The notes beneath the pieces are model-generated. The model did no database searches, was not told where the DNA came from, and worked only from the letters and a program-made list of their open reading frames with translations. DNA of 64,000 bases from Comamonas sp. Its GTDB lineage: Bacteria > Pseudomonadota > Gammaproteobacteria > Burkholderiales > Burkholderiaceae_C. Location: contig JAQVCA010000006.1 of NCBI GenBank assembly GCA_028690035.1, positions 153,726 through 217,725 of the forward strand. The letters run 5' to 3'. This document shows positions 1-9,341 of the stretch, in pieces. Position 1 is the stretch's first letter, and the number at the start of each line of letters is the position of its first letter. The position numbers and the translations under genes were made by a program.

Positions 1-148
1 GCAGCAGGCCTTCGGAGTCTTTGTCCAGCCGACCGGCGGGGTAAACGCCCGGCGGCAGGTCGAACTCGGCCAGGCTGCGCGCGCCGTCCTCGGGGGTGAA
101 TTGCGAGAGCACGCCATACGGCTTGTGGAACAGAACGTAGCGGGGCAT
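1..148 (-). CDS. rluE: RluE-like 23S rRNA pseudouridine synthase (N-terminal part, cut by window edge)
   Basis: Forty-nine codons from an ATG at 148 run off the left edge. The reading [13 protein letters not shown] near the start and [11 protein letters not shown] at residues 39-49 are typical of the RsuA/RluB/RluE family, which converts uridine to pseudouridine in rRNA; the first D of GRLD is the family's catalytic aspartate. No S4 RNA-binding domain precedes the catalytic core, which favours the RluE subgroup over RsuA and RluB. It is read in the same direction as dsbB, whose stop lies 34 bases upstream of this start. The subgroup assignment is inference because most of the protein is missing. 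Confidence 0.75.
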   Translation of the reverse strand, partial: MPRYVLFHKPYGVLSQFTPEDGARSLAEFDLPPGVYPAGRLDKDSEGLL

Positions 149-182
149 GGGAGAACGGTGGGGCGGCGCTGGCTGGCCAAAG

Positions 183-686
183 TCATCGGCTGCGACGCAG
201 CAGCAAGACCGTCAGCACCACGGCCAGCGCGCTGAAGCACAGGAACGACCAGTTGGCAATGGTGCCGCCCAAAAATGTCCAGTCCACCGCCGAGCAGTCG
301 CCCGAGCCCTTGAAGATCATGGGCAGCGCCCGGCTGAAGGAGTAGCTTTCGACGATGCCGTAAAAATCGCGCCCGCAGGTGGCAAATTCGGGTGGATTCC
401 ACTGCAGCCAGGTTTGGCGTGCAGCGGTAAAAGCACCAAAAACGGCAAAGGCTATGCCCACAGCGCTCCAGCTTTTCCACCAGAGTTTTTGCGGCCTAAG
501 GCTTGCCAGACCTGCGGCAATAGCTACACCAAACAGAGCGTAGCGCTGCACGATACACATGGGACACGGCTCCAGACCCACCACATGCTGCAAATACATG
601 CCAAAGGCCAGCATGGCCACGCACACCACGGCCAGCAGGGCCAGGGTGCGGCGCGTATGGGTACACAGGGCACACAAAAAACTCAT
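183..686 (-). CDS. dsbB: Disulfide bond formation protein B
   Basis: Inner-membrane quinone reductase that reoxidises periplasmic DsbA. About 167 residues, the usual family size, with four hydrophobic segments. Both redox pairs are visible: CPMC in the first periplasmic loop (after VVGLEP) and two cysteines in the second loop (ATCGRDF and GSGDC). An in-frame GTG at 689 directly precedes the ATG at 686; I chose the ATG. Upstream is cysA, 15 bases away on the same strand, so read-through from the sulfate operon is possible, though the functions are not obviously linked. Confidence 0.93.
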   Translation of the reverse strand: MSFLCALCTHTRRTLALLAVVCVAMLAFGMYLQHVVGLEPCPMCIVQRYALFGVAIAAGLASLRPQKLWWKSWSAVGIAFAVFGAFTAARQTWLQWNPPEFATCGRDFYGIVESYSFSRALPMIFKGSGDCSAVDWTFLGGTIANWSFLCFSALAVVLTVLLLRRSR

Positions 687-701
687 CACGATGCGATCTT
701 T

Positions 702-1859
702 CTAAATGCCCGCGCCCTGATCGACAAACACACGAACACGCCGGGGCGTGACAATCAGCGCTTCGCCGTTTTGCAGGGCCAGCTCTTGGTACTGCTGCAC
801 GGGAATGTGCGCTTCAATCACCTGCGATGGTGCGCCGCGCGGGGTGGGGTCTTGGGCGCGCTGGGTGGCGATAAGTTCCAGGCGTGCAATCGGGCCGACA
901 ACGATGGCGCGATCCAGCCGCACCTGCAGCCCGTTGGGGTAGCTGCGGCCCGGCACGGGGCGCGTGACTTCCAGCTCGTGCGGGCGCACATAGGCCTGGG
1001 CCGCGCCGGCTGTCCCCACGCTGGCACCGTTGCCGTTGCTGCTGGCGGCGCTGCTGGTGCCAGTTTCGGTGGCGGCTGGCAGGGCAAAACCATCGTCCAG
1101 CACGACCTCGTCGGCGCTGGCGCGGCCATGGAACAGGTTCACGTCGCCCAAAAAACTGTACACAAACGGGCTGGCTGGGTTGTCCCACACTTCTTGGGGC
1201 GTGCCCACCTGCTCGATCTGGCCCTTGTTGATGACGACCACGCGGTCGGCCACTTCCAGCGCTTCTTCTTGGTCGTGCGTGACGAAGATGCTGGTCACAT
1301 GCAGCTCGTCGTGCAGGCGGCGCAGCCAGCGGCGCAGTTCTTTGCGCACTTTGGCGTCCAGCGCGCCAAAGGGCTCGTCCAGCAGCAGCACCTGCGGCTC
1401 CACGGCCAGGGCGCGCGCCAAGGCGATGCGCTGGCGCTGGCCGCCCGACAGCTGGGCCGGAAAGCGCTCGGCCACCCAGTCCAGCTGCACCAGGCCCAAA
1501 AGCTCCATCACCTTGGTGCGGATTTGTGCCTCGCTGGGGCGCTCTTTTTTGGGCTTCATGCGCAAGCCAAAAGCCACGTTTTCAAACACGCTCATGTGCT
1601 TGAACAGCGCATAGTGCTGAAAGACAAAGCCCACGCCGCGCTCGCGCACATGTACGCTGGTTTGGTCTTGGCCGCTGAAGTGGATGCTGCCGCTGTCGGC
1701 CCCTTCCAGCCCGGCGATGATGCGCAGCAGCGTGGTTTTGCCACAGCCCGAGGGCCCCAGCAAAGCGACCAGCTCGCCCGAGGCGATGTCCAGGTTCACG
1801 TTGCGCAGGGCATGGAAATCACCAAAGCGCTTGTCGATGTTGCGGATTTCAATACTCAT
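702..1859 (-). CDS. cysA: Sulfate/thiosulfate ABC transporter ATP-binding protein CysA
   Basis: Cytoplasmic ATPase of the sulfate importer, 385 residues. Walker [10 protein letters not shown] near residue 35, signature LSGGQRQR near 137 and Walker [13 protein letters not shown] near 156 are intact, followed by the C-terminal regulatory extension usual for CysA. Last gene of the sbp-cysT-cysW-cysA operon. The 108-bp gap to cysW holds two inverted copies of the window's dispersed repeat, and the start codon abuts one of them, so its ribosome-binding region (AAGAAG on the minus strand) comes from the repeat rather than a classical Shine-Dalgarno. Confidence 0.95.
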   Translation of the reverse strand: MSIEIRNIDKRFGDFHALRNVNLDIASGELVALLGPSGCGKTTLLRIIAGLEGADSGSIHFSGQDQTSVHVRERGVGFVFQHYALFKHMSVFENVAFGLRMKPKKERPSEAQIRTKVMELLGLVQLDWVAERFPAQLSGGQRQRIALARALAVEPQVLLLDEPFGALDAKVRKELRRWLRRLHDELHVTSIFVTHDQEEALEVADRVVVINKGQIEQVGTPQEVWDNPASPFVYSFLGDVNLFHGRASADEVVLDDGFALPAATETGTSSAASSNGNGASVGTAGAAQAYVRPHELEVTRPVPGRSYPNGLQVRLDRAIVVGPIARLELIATQRAQDPTPRGAPSQVIEAHIPVQQYQELALQNGEALIVTPRRVRVFVDQGAGI

Positions 1860-1950
1860 TTTGATAGCTTCTTGCGCTGGTAAATCAAGGGTTTCAAGGC
1901 CATTTATTGCCTAAATCTAGGTGTATCGTGCGCTGGCAGCTATGTTTTTT
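1859..1950. repeat. Two inverted copies of the dispersed ~48-bp repeat between cysW and cysA
   Basis: Copy one (plus orientation, 1859-1906) begins TTTTGATAGCTTCTTGCGC and ends TTTCAAGGCCATTT. Copy two (minus, about 1907-1950) begins, on the minus strand, with CATAGCTGCCAGCGC. The first copy ends at the cysA start codon. A perfect 9-bp inverted repeat (CTGGCAGCT at 1933-1941 and AGCTGCCAG at 1955-1963) overlaps the second copy and could form a stem-loop inside the operon transcript. Confidence 0.75.
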
Positions 1951-1967
1951 ACACAGCTGCCAGTGGC

Positions 1968-2867
1968 TCAGGACTGCACGGGGCGCTCGGGCGGCAGCTG
2001 GGCGGCGGCGCGTTGCTGCGCGGCGCTGCGGTGCTCGGCCACGGTTTTGATGGCCAGCGTGACCAGGGCCAGCAGCGCCAGCAGCGAGGCGGCAGAGAAC
2101 GCGGCCACGGATTGGTATTCGTTGTAGAGAATCTCCACATGCAGCGGGATGGTGTTGGTCTGCCCCCGGATGTGGCCCGACACCACCGACACCGCGCCAA
2201 ACTCGCCCATGGCGCGCGCATTGCACAAGATCACGCCGTACAGCAGGCCCCATTTGATGTTGGGCAGCGTGACGTACCAAAAGGTCTGCCAGCCGTTGGC
2301 GCCCAGCACGGTGGCGGCCTGCTCTTCGTCGTTGCCCTGGGCCTGCATGAGCGGAATCAGCTCACGCGCAATGAAGGGAAAGGTCACAAACACCGTTGCC
2401 AGCACAATGCCCGGTACGGCAAAGATGATTTTGATGTCGTGCTCGGCCAGCCAGTGGCCCAGCCAGCCGTTGGTGCCAAACACCAGCACGTACATCAGAC
2501 CGGCCACGACGGGCGAAATCGAAAACGGCAGGTCGATCAGCGTGACCAGCAGCGCTTTGCCCCGGAACTCAAACTTGGCAATGCACCAGGCGGCGGCCAC
2601 GCCAAACACCAGGTTCAGCGGCACGGCGATCACGGCGGTCAGCAGCGTCAGTTTGATGGCCGACCAGGCGTCGGGCTCGCGCAGGCCATCGAGGTAGGCA
2701 TGCCAGCCTTGGCGCAGCGCTTCAGAGAACACAGCGGCCAGCGGCAGCAGCAAAAACAGCAGCAAAAAGGCCAGGCTGATGCCAATCAGCAGGCGGCGCA
2801 CCCAGGGTGCCTCGGTGGTGCTTACGCGGCTGGGCAGCGCGGCAGAAGAAGTCGATGGGTGGCTCAT
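1968..2867 (-). CDS. cysW: Sulfate ABC transporter permease CysW
   Basis: Inner-membrane permease subunit, 299 residues, with about six membrane spans and the binding-protein-dependent transport loop ([17 protein letters not shown] then [12 protein letters not shown]). It pairs with CysT to form the sulfate channel. Its start overlaps the cysT stop by four bases (ATGA), implying translational coupling. CysW rather than CysT is assigned from order in the operon and from the FGTNGWLG and [14 protein letters not shown] segments. The C-terminal tail is rich in A, Q and R and probably cytoplasmic. Confidence 0.93.
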   Translation of the reverse strand: MSHPSTSSAALPSRVSTTEAPWVRRLLIGISLAFLLLFLLLPLAAVFSEALRQGWHAYLDGLREPDAWSAIKLTLLTAVIAVPLNLVFGVAAAWCIAKFEFRGKALLVTLIDLPFSISPVVAGLMYVLVFGTNGWLGHWLAEHDIKIIFAVPGIVLATVFVTFPFIARELIPLMQAQGNDEEQAATVLGANGWQTFWYVTLPNIKWGLLYGVILCNARAMGEFGAVSVVSGHIRGQTNTIPLHVEILYNEYQSVAAFSAASLLALLALVTLAIKTVAEHRSAAQQRAAAQLPPERPVQS

Positions 2868-3736
2868 GCTTGCATCCCCGCGCGGCGGCGTTGCCAGGCT
2901 TGCAACAGGTTGATGATCAGCAGCATGACAAACGAGGCCAGCAGCATCACCACCGCCACGGCAGTGGCACCGGGCACGTCGTACTGCTCCAGCTTGCCGA
3001 TGATGATCAGCGGCACGATTTCAGACACCATGGGCATGTTGCCGGCAATGAAAATCACCGAGCCGTATTCGCCCAGCGCGCGCGCAAAGGCCATGGCAAA
3101 GCCGGTGAGCAGCGCCGGTGTGATGCTGGGCAGAATCACCAACGTGAAAATTTGCCAGCGGTTGGCGCCCAGGCTGCTGGCGGCCTCTTCCAGCTCTTTT
3201 TCGCAGTCTTGCAGCACCGGCTGCACGGTGCGCACCACAAACGGCAGGCCAATGAAGATCAGCGCAATCACAATGCCGCCGGGCTGAAACGCCAGCTGGA
3301 TGCCCAAGGGCTCCAGGTACTGCCCCACCCAGCCGTTGCCCGCCAGCAGCGCGGTCAGCGAGATGCCGGCCACGGCTGTGGGCAGCGCAAAGGGCAAATC
3401 GACCAGCGCATCGACCAGTTTTTTGCCAAAGAACTCATAGCGCACCAAGACCCAGGCGATCAGCAGGCCAAACACCAGATTGACCAGCGCAGCCAGCAGC
3501 GAGGCCCCCAGGGAAAGACGGTAGGCCGCCAGCACGCGCGGCGCGGAGACGGCTTGCCAGAATGCATCCCAGGAGAGGCTGAAGGTTTTCAGTACCAAGG
3601 CCAGCAGCGGAATCAAGACCACCACGCTGAGATAGAACAGGGTATAGCCCAGGGTGATGCCAAAGCCGGGCAAGACCCGGCGTGGCCCCTGGGGGCGGGA
3701 GCTGGGGGCCGATGGCCCCAACGCGATGGCACTCAT
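2864..3736 (-). CDS. cysT: Sulfate ABC transporter permease CysT (CysU)
   Basis: Second permease of the sulfate importer, 290 residues. The [14 protein letters not shown] coupling loop and the [14 protein letters not shown] segment are typical of CysT. The first 20 residues form a proline- and arginine-rich cytoplasmic tail before the first membrane span. It lies 51 bases after sbp and overlaps cysW by four bases, so the three genes are surely co-transcribed. Regulation by a CysB-type activator is expected from the family but no site was identified. Confidence 0.93.
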   Translation of the reverse strand: MSAIALGPSAPSSRPQGPRRVLPGFGITLGYTLFYLSVVVLIPLLALVLKTFSLSWDAFWQAVSAPRVLAAYRLSLGASLLAALVNLVFGLLIAWVLVRYEFFGKKLVDALVDLPFALPTAVAGISLTALLAGNGWVGQYLEPLGIQLAFQPGGIVIALIFIGLPFVVRTVQPVLQDCEKELEEAASSLGANRWQIFTLVILPSITPALLTGFAMAFARALGEYGSVIFIAGNMPMVSEIVPLIIIGKLEQYDVPGATAVAVVMLLASFVMLLIINLLQAWQRRRAGMQA

Positions 3737-3787
3737 GCAGACGGTCGCTTTTTGTTGTTGGTCGGTGCGAAGGGGGAGATGGGCTGC

Positions 3788-4792
3788 TTATTTGGCCGAA
3801 CCTTGGTACAGCTGGTCGAACTTGCCGCCATCGTTGAAATGCTCTTTTTGCGCTTGGTTCAGCGTGCCAAAGTACTTGGCCACGGTGAACTGCTGGATGG
3901 GTTTGAATTGGTCTTGGTATTTGGCCAGTGCCGCTTCAGAGCGCGGACGAATGGCGTGCTTGGCGGCAATGTCTTGTGCCTCTTCGGAATAGAGGTAATC
4001 CAGATAGGCCTTGGCCAGTTCACCCGAGCCTTTTTTGGCGGTGGTGCGCTGCACGACGGCTACCGGATTTTCGGTGGTGATGCTGACCGAGGGGTACACC
4101 GCATCGACCTTGCCTTTGCCAAATTCGCGCTCCACCGAGACCACTTCCGATTCAAACGTAATCAGCACATCGCCCACATTGCGCTGCAAGAAGGTGGCGG
4201 TGGCGTCGCGCCCACCCTTGGCCAGCACGGGCACGTTTTTGTAGAGCTGGGTGATGTAAGCGGCGGCATCGGCATCGCTGCCACCCTTTTCACGCACACT
4301 GCCCCAAGCGGCCAGATAGGCGTAGCGACCATTGCCCCCGGTCTTGGGGTTGACGACGACCACTTTCACATCGGGGCGGGTCAGGTCGTTCCAGTCCTTG
4401 ATGTTTTTGGGATTGCCCTTGCGCACCAGAAACAGCATGGTGGAGGTGGTGGGGGCGGCATCGTGCGGGAACTGCTTGGCCCAGTCTTTGGCCACGACGC
4501 CGTTGTCGGCCAGGAACTGCACGTCGGTGGTGGTGTTGAAGGTGACGACATCGGCCTCCAGTCCGTCGTTGACGGCACGCGCCTGGGCGCTGGAGCCAGC
4601 GTGCGATTGGTCGATCTTGACGTCTTTGCCGGTGGTTTTTTTGTAGTGGTTGGCAAAGGCGGCGTTGTAGTCTTTGTAGAACTCACGCGCCACGTCGTAG
4701 GAGACATTGAGCAGCTTGTCTTGTGCCAGGGCACTGCCGCCGATGGCCAGTGCGGCGGCAAGAACAACAGATTTCACAGTGGTGGAGATCAT
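3788..4792 (-). CDS. sbp: Periplasmic sulfate-binding protein
   Basis: Substrate-binding component of the sulfate importer. From the ATG at 4792 the protein starts MISTTVKSVVLAAALAIGG and has a signal peptide cut after ALAQ. AGGA stands nine bases before this codon, so I prefer it to ATGs at 4801 and 4834, which would add 3 or 14 residues before the signal. The mature part shows family motifs such as LLNVSYDVAREFY, QSHAGSSAQARAV and PKTGGNGRYAYLAAWG. First gene of the operon. About 100 bases upstream are AT-rich, including a run of nine A/T around 4860, and probably hold the promoter. Confidence 0.94.
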   Translation of the reverse strand: MISTTVKSVVLAAALAIGGSALAQDKLLNVSYDVAREFYKDYNAAFANHYKKTTGKDVKIDQSHAGSSAQARAVNDGLEADVVTFNTTTDVQFLADNGVVAKDWAKQFPHDAAPTTSTMLFLVRKGNPKNIKDWNDLTRPDVKVVVVNPKTGGNGRYAYLAAWGSVREKGGSDADAAAYITQLYKNVPVLAKGGRDATATFLQRNVGDVLITFESEVVSVEREFGKGKVDAVYPSVSITTENPVAVVQRTTAKKGSGELAKAYLDYLYSEEAQDIAAKHAIRPRSEAALAKYQDQFKPIQQFTVAKYFGTLNQAQKEHFNDGGKFDQLYQGSAK

Positions 4793-4920
4793 GGCGAGCA
4801 TTCCTAAAAGGTGATGAATGCTGCAATTGTGCAAACAGCCCTTTAAAACTCAAACCAATATATTTTTTTTTGCTAATGCAAATTTCGTATATGCAACGCT
4901 GTTTGCTGCGCAGAAATGAA

Positions 4921-4944
4921 AATGCCCGCTGGGCAGCGGGCATT
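4921..4944 (-). terminator. Hairpin terminator after tRNA-Val
   Basis: AATGCCCGCT and AGCGGGCATT form a perfect 10-bp stem around a 4-base loop; on the minus strand the hairpin is followed by TTTTCATTTC. It lies 33 bases past the tRNA-Val 3' end and before the sbp promoter region, so it most likely ends the tRNA transcript. Confidence 0.75.
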
Positions 4945-4977
4945 GGCATGGGCAAGTGTTGGTGGGCTTGCGGTATC

Positions 4978-5054
4978 TGGTAGGCGCGATTGGATTCGAA
5001 CCAACGACCCCCACCATGTCAAGGTGGTGCTCTAACCAACTGAGCTACGCGCCT
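4978..5054 (-). tRNA. tRNA-Val(GAC)
   Basis: A full cloverleaf reads on the minus strand: acceptor AGGCGCG paired with CGCGCCT, D arm GCTC...GAGC, anticodon stem CCACC/GGTGG around loop TTGACAT giving anticodon GAC, T loop TTCGAAT, discriminator A and an encoded CCA (4978-4980). It decodes GUC valine codons. It is transcribed alone, between relA and the sulfate operon. Confidence 0.96.
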
Positions 5055-5074
5055 GTCGTTTGAACGAAGCGCGC

Positions 5075-5080
5075 ATTATA
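5075..5080 (-). promoter_or_regulatory. -10 box of tRNA-Val promoter
   Basis: A perfect TATAAT on the minus strand, 20 bases upstream of the tRNA 5' end and followed by a GCGCGC discriminator-like stretch as in stringently controlled stable RNA promoters. The -35 is weak (around 5098-5104). Confidence 0.6.
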
Positions 5081-5114
5081 GCACGCCGTTTTTGTATCTT
5101 TCAGGGTGGCATGC

Positions 5115-7370
5115 TCAGCGGCGCCGCGCAGAGCGCACTCCAGGCACGCTGGCCACCTGGCCCAGCACCTTGTTCAGACGCCCTGCATCGGACACTTCCA
5201 CGGTGAAGGTCATCCACGCCACGCCTTTGATGGATTGGGTCTGCACGCCGATGACGTTGGTTTTTTCGCGCGCGAACACCTCCGAGATGTCGCGCAGCAA
5301 ACCTTGGCGATCGGAGGCCTGAACGGCCACATCCACCGGGTACAGCGCCGTTTGCGCGGTATGACCTTTGGCTTCACCCCACGCCACCTCAATGACGCGC
5401 TCCTGGTTGCGCGCTGCCATTTCGCGAAAGTTGCTGCAATCTTGGCGGTGCACGCTCACGCCCTTGCCGCGCGTGACAAAGCCCGATATGACATCGGGCG
5501 GTGCGGGGCGGCAGCACTTGGCCAGCTGGGTCATGAGCGAGCCCACGCCGACCACCAGCACCCCGCCCTTGTTGCCGCCAGCGCGGGGTTTGCGTACCAG
5601 CGATTGCGGGTCTTGGTGCAGGGGATCGGGTTCAGAGGGGCGCAGCACCGCTTCAATGTTGCGCAGGGAGTATTCGTCCTTGCCCACGACCTCGAACAGC
5701 GCGTCGGCACTTTTAAAGCCCAGTTGCAAGGCAAGGTCGTCCAGCTTGAGGGCGGTCTTGCCCTCACGCTGCAGCAGCTTTTCGACGGCCTCGCGGCCCC
5801 GGGCCACGGTTTCCTGGCTGGCCTGGGCATTGAACCAAGCGCGCACCTTGGCCTTGGCGCGGTTGCTGTGCAGGTAGCCCAGCTCTGGGTTCAACCAGTC
5901 GCGCGAGGGGCGCCCTTCTTTGACGGTGACGATCTCTACCGTTTGGCCACTTTGCAGCGCCGCGTTGAGTGGCACCATGGCACCATCCACACGCGCGCCC
6001 CGGCAGCGGTGGCCCAAGTCGGTGTGTACGGCGTAGGCAAAGTCCACGGGCGTGGCACCTTCAGGCAGTTCAACCACCGCAGCATCGGGCGTGAGCACGT
6101 AGATACGGTCGTCAAACAGGCCTTTGTGCGCGGGGTTTTCTGACAGGTCTTTGCCCCAGGCCAGCAGTTGACGCAGCACGGCGATCTTGGCGTCGTACTG
6201 GCCCGTGACACTCACGCCTGCATAGCCTTTGGTGCCCGCCTCTTTATAAGCCCAGTGTGCTGCGACGCCATTTTCAGCGTGGCTGTGCATGGCTTGGGAA
6301 CGGATCTGAATTTCGATGGCTCTGCCCTGGGTGTCGCGCACCACGGTGTGCAGCGACTGGTAGCCGTTGGGTTTGGGGCGGGCAATGTAGTCGTCGAACT
6401 CGGATTCGATCGGGGTGAAGTGCTGATGCACCCAGGACAAGGTCGAGTAGCAGTCCTTGACCGTAGGCACCACCACGCGCAGGGCGCGCAAGTCAAACAG
6501 CTGGTCAAAGCTCAGCTGCTTACCACGCATTTTTTTGATGATGCTGTAGATGTGCTTGGGGCGCCCCTGCACCGTGGCACTGATACTGGCGCCGCGCAGC
6601 TGCGCTTCGAGCCTTTGGCGCAGCTGCTCCATGTAGATTTCGCGTTCGGCGCGCTTTTCGTCGAGCAACAGCGCGATTTCGCGGTAGGTGTCGGGCTCAA
6701 GAAAGCGAAACGCCAGATCTTCAATCTCCCACTTCAGCTGCCAGATACCCAGCCGGTTGGCCAGGGGGGCAAACACATGCAGCGCTTCAGAGGCCAATGC
6801 GGGCGAGATGGGCAGTTTGCTGGCGGCGTACCAGCGCAGGGTTTGCAAGCGCGATGCCAGACGCAGCAGCACCACGCGCACATCGCGCGAAAACCCCAGC
6901 AGCATCTTGCGCACGGTCTCGGTCTGCAAAGCAGGATTGTGGGCCTGGGCCACCAGGCGTTCGGCATTGCGCGACTGCTGCTGCACATGCATGAGCTTGA
7001 TGGTTTCAACCGCCAGAGAGGCAAAGTGCGGGCCAAAAGCCTTGGTTAGCACCTCCAGCGGACGGTTCAGGTGCATGCTGGCATACACCAGATACACCGC
7101 CGCCTGCATGGTCTCTGAGCCGCCAATGCCCTGCAAGATAGCCGCCACCGCATCGGCGTGGGCCAAGACGTTTTCGCCCGTGCCCAGCACTTCACCGGCC
7201 AGTAAGGGTTCGGCAAAGCTGCGCGCGCGCACCAGAGCGTTGACTTGGTCTGGAATGGTGTGCGCCGTTGCAGCAATCAAGTCCGGCACTACTTGGGCCA
7301 CCTTGCTGTGCAGCTGTGCAATGCTGGCACTGTCCCCCGTGGTCGGTGGTAAAGACGTTACGCTGCGCAT
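5115..7370 (-). CDS. relA: GTP pyrophosphokinase RelA (monofunctional (p)ppGpp synthetase)
   Basis: Long RSH protein, 751 residues, producing the stringent alarmone on ribosomes carrying uncharged tRNA. The N-terminal hydrolase domain has lost its HD pair. The synthetase domain carries HIYSIIKKMRGK, then EFDDY just before PKPNGYQSLHT; this acidic EXDD form is typical of monofunctional RelA as opposed to the RXKD of bifunctional enzymes. A TGS domain (RIYVLTPDAAVVELPEG) and a C-terminal conserved-cysteine region (AKCCRPAP) plus ACT domain follow. AGGAG stands eight bases before the ATG. A SpoT-type hydrolase must be encoded elsewhere. Confidence 0.95.
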   Translation of the reverse strand: MRSVTSLPPTTGDSASIAQLHSKVAQVVPDLIAATAHTIPDQVNALVRARSFAEPLLAGEVLGTGENVLAHADAVAAILQGIGGSETMQAAVYLVYASMHLNRPLEVLTKAFGPHFASLAVETIKLMHVQQQSRNAERLVAQAHNPALQTETVRKMLLGFSRDVRVVLLRLASRLQTLRWYAASKLPISPALASEALHVFAPLANRLGIWQLKWEIEDLAFRFLEPDTYREIALLLDEKRAEREIYMEQLRQRLEAQLRGASISATVQGRPKHIYSIIKKMRGKQLSFDQLFDLRALRVVVPTVKDCYSTLSWVHQHFTPIESEFDDYIARPKPNGYQSLHTVVRDTQGRAIEIQIRSQAMHSHAENGVAAHWAYKEAGTKGYAGVSVTGQYDAKIAVLRQLLAWGKDLSENPAHKGLFDDRIYVLTPDAAVVELPEGATPVDFAYAVHTDLGHRCRGARVDGAMVPLNAALQSGQTVEIVTVKEGRPSRDWLNPELGYLHSNRAKAKVRAWFNAQASQETVARGREAVEKLLQREGKTALKLDDLALQLGFKSADALFEVVGKDEYSLRNIEAVLRPSEPDPLHQDPQSLVRKPRAGGNKGGVLVVGVGSLMTQLAKCCRPAPPDVISGFVTRGKGVSVHRQDCSNFREMAARNQERVIEVAWGEAKGHTAQTALYPVDVAVQASDRQGLLRDISEVFAREKTNVIGVQTQSIKGVAWMTFTVEVSDAGRLNKVLGQVASVPGVRSARRR

Positions 7371-7418
7371 GGCTTGGCTCCTGGCACTGCGGCGATAAAG
7401 GCGGTTGTACCCAATTAA

Positions 7419-8360
7419 TCACCCAAAAAGAAAATTCTGCACGATGGCTACCTGGCCCTCTGCCACCAACGTGGGGGCATGACCAATGCCTTCAAGCTCG
7501 ATGCAGCTGGCACAAGGGCCACGCTGCCCCATCTCCTGGGCGGTGCTGGCGCTCAGTAAATCAGACTCAGCACCGCGCAGCAGCAGGGTGCGTGCGCTGA
7601 TGGCGTCGTACAGCGTCCACAGCAATTGCGCATTTTGTGCAGCTTGCTCCTGCGTTAGCGCGTGCATGGGCAGGGCGATGCGTGGGTCGTAATGCAGGCC
7701 AAAGCCGCCCTCGGGCAAAGGACGCAGCATGGGGCGCGACAGGGCCAGCCACTGCGCTTCGGTATGCGGCCCAAATCCGGGGGCCAGAGCACGCAGCGCA
7801 GCCGCGCCCTCTTCCTCGGTGGCATAGCGCGCAGGTTGCCCCAGATAGCTACCAATGCGCTGCAGGGCAACCCACTCCAAGCGCGGGCCGACATCGTTGA
7901 GCAGCAGGCGGTCGATGGCCTTGGGCAGTGGCAGCTGCGCCGCCCCAGCAATACCCATGCCTATCAGTCCACCCATGCTGGTGCCGACCCAGTCCAAGCG
8001 CTTTATGGGTGCTTGTGCATGCAACTGGTGCAGCAGCACCAGTAGATCCGAAACATATTGAGGAACCGCATAGGCACTGGGGTCGTGCAGCCAGTCGCTA
8101 TAGCCGCGCCCAGCAACATCAGGACAAATGACCCGTGCATGGCGGCTGAGGGTTTGTGCCAGCACATCGAAGTCGCGTCCTTGCCGTGTCAGGCCATGCA
8201 CACACACCACCACATGCGGATGACCCGCATCACCCGTCTGATTCCACTGCCAGTATGCCAGCCGATGCATGCCGCCCTCAGGGTGCTGCTGCGCTGGTGC
8301 TGGGCACATTACGTAGTTCAGCCTAGGTTCATTCATGCGGTCGATCATGGCAATAAGCAT
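7419..8360 (-). CDS. Alpha/beta-fold hydrolase
   Basis: Putative serine hydrolase of 313 residues. The oxyanion segment HGLTRQGRDFD, nucleophile elbow GTSMGG and a C-terminal GIGHAP histidine give the expected catalytic set, with an acidic residue around the LLLRGAESDLL strand. Substrate unknown; esterase, lactonase or C-C bond hydrolase are all possible. Three ATGs lie close together (8360, 8348, 8339) and no strong ribosome-binding site decides between them. It is divergent from the 3-hydroxybutyrate dehydrogenase gene, sharing a 63-bp region. Confidence 0.85.
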   Translation of the reverse strand: MLIAMIDRMNEPRLNYVMCPAPAQQHPEGGMHRLAYWQWNQTGDAGHPHVVVCVHGLTRQGRDFDVLAQTLSRHARVICPDVAGRGYSDWLHDPSAYAVPQYVSDLLVLLHQLHAQAPIKRLDWVGTSMGGLIGMGIAGAAQLPLPKAIDRLLLNDVGPRLEWVALQRIGSYLGQPARYATEEEGAAALRALAPGFGPHTEAQWLALSRPMLRPLPEGGFGLHYDPRIALPMHALTQEQAAQNAQLLWTLYDAISARTLLLRGAESDLLSASTAQEMGQRGPCASCIELEGIGHAPTLVAEGQVAIVQNFLFG

Positions 8361-8423
8361 TTCATAATAGTTCGCTCATCGTAATTCATTCCCACGCTAT
8401 CTATTTCACAGAAAGAGACAATC

Positions 8424-9206
8424 ATGCTCAAAGGTAAAACGGCACTGGTGACCGGCTCCACCAGTGGTATTGGTCTGGGTATTGCCCAGGCTTTGGCGGC
8501 CCAAGGGGCCCATGTAGTGCTAAATGGCTTTGGCGAGTACCAGGGTGCTGTGGATGCCGTACATGCCGCAGGCGCCACCCATGGCGTGCAGGTGGACTAC
8601 CACGGCGCCGATATGAGCCAGCCCAACGATATTGCTGCCATGATGGATTTCGCAGCCCAGCGTTTTGGGCGTGTGGACATCTTGGTGAACAACGCCGGCA
8701 TTCAGCATGTCGCCCCTGTGCAGGATTTTCCGACCGAGAAATGGGATGCCATCCTCGCCATCAATCTGTCCAGCGCTTTTCACACCACCCGCTTGGCCTT
8801 GCCTGCCATGCTGGCAGCTGGCTGGGGACGCATCATTAACGTTGCATCGGTGCATGGGCTGGTGGCCTCGGCGCAGAAAAGCGCATATGTGGCCGCCAAG
8901 CATGGCATCGTCGGTTTGACCAAAGTGACGGCGCTGGAAAACGCCACCACAGGCGTAACGTGCAATGCCATCTGCCCAGGCTGGGTGCTGACGCCCTTGG
9001 TGCAAAAGCAGGTGGACGCCAAAGCCGTGCAGTATGGTGTTTCCAATGCAGAGGCAACCAAACTGCTGCTGGGTGAAAAGGAGCCTTCCCTTGAATTCAC
9101 TACACCTGAAGAATTAGGCGCGTTGGCAGTGTTCTTCTGCTCGCCAGCGGGCAACAACGTGCGCGGTGTTGCCTGGAATATGGACGGCGGCTGGGCCGCC
9201 CAGTAA
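8424..9206 (+). CDS. bdhA: D-3-hydroxybutyrate dehydrogenase
   Basis: Short-chain dehydrogenase of 260 residues that interconverts 3-hydroxybutyrate and acetoacetate with NAD, part of polyhydroxybutyrate turnover. Cofactor motif TGSTSGIGLG near residue 10, NNAGIQHV near 90, catalytic serine in NVASVHG and the YVAAK pair near residue 155 are present. The WGRIINVASVHGLVAS and NAICPGWVLTPLV stretches match the 3-hydroxybutyrate dehydrogenase branch rather than acetoacetyl-CoA reductases. Ribosome-binding site AAAGAGA. No polyhydroxybutyrate synthase or depolymerase is nearby. Confidence 0.9.
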   Translation: MLKGKTALVTGSTSGIGLGIAQALAAQGAHVVLNGFGEYQGAVDAVHAAGATHGVQVDYHGADMSQPNDIAAMMDFAAQRFGRVDILVNNAGIQHVAPVQDFPTEKWDAILAINLSSAFHTTRLALPAMLAAGWGRIINVASVHGLVASAQKSAYVAAKHGIVGLTKVTALENATTGVTCNAICPGWVLTPLVQKQVDAKAVQYGVSNAEATKLLLGEKEPSLEFTTPEELGALAVFFCSPAGNNVRGVAWNMDGGWAAQ

Positions 9207-9341
9207 GCGCCAGGCAGCGGTTGCTCGTAAACCCTTGCAAGAGAACGTTACCCGCGCTTACGCACAGCATTCATCTCTGCTTGTTATGCTTGAAAGTTAT
9301 GCCCGTACGGCAGGCCCAGACCAACAAGTTATTGAGAATCC

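Noticed and set aside
147..1883. A 578-codon open frame on the plus strand opposite dsbB and cysA
   Set aside because: It is an antisense shadow of two clear genes in GC-rich DNA; its product is rich in H, Q, G and A with no family-like motif.
2013..4807. Two long plus-strand open frames opposite cysW, cysT and sbp
   Set aside because: Same antisense effect; the minus-strand genes account fully for the sequence.
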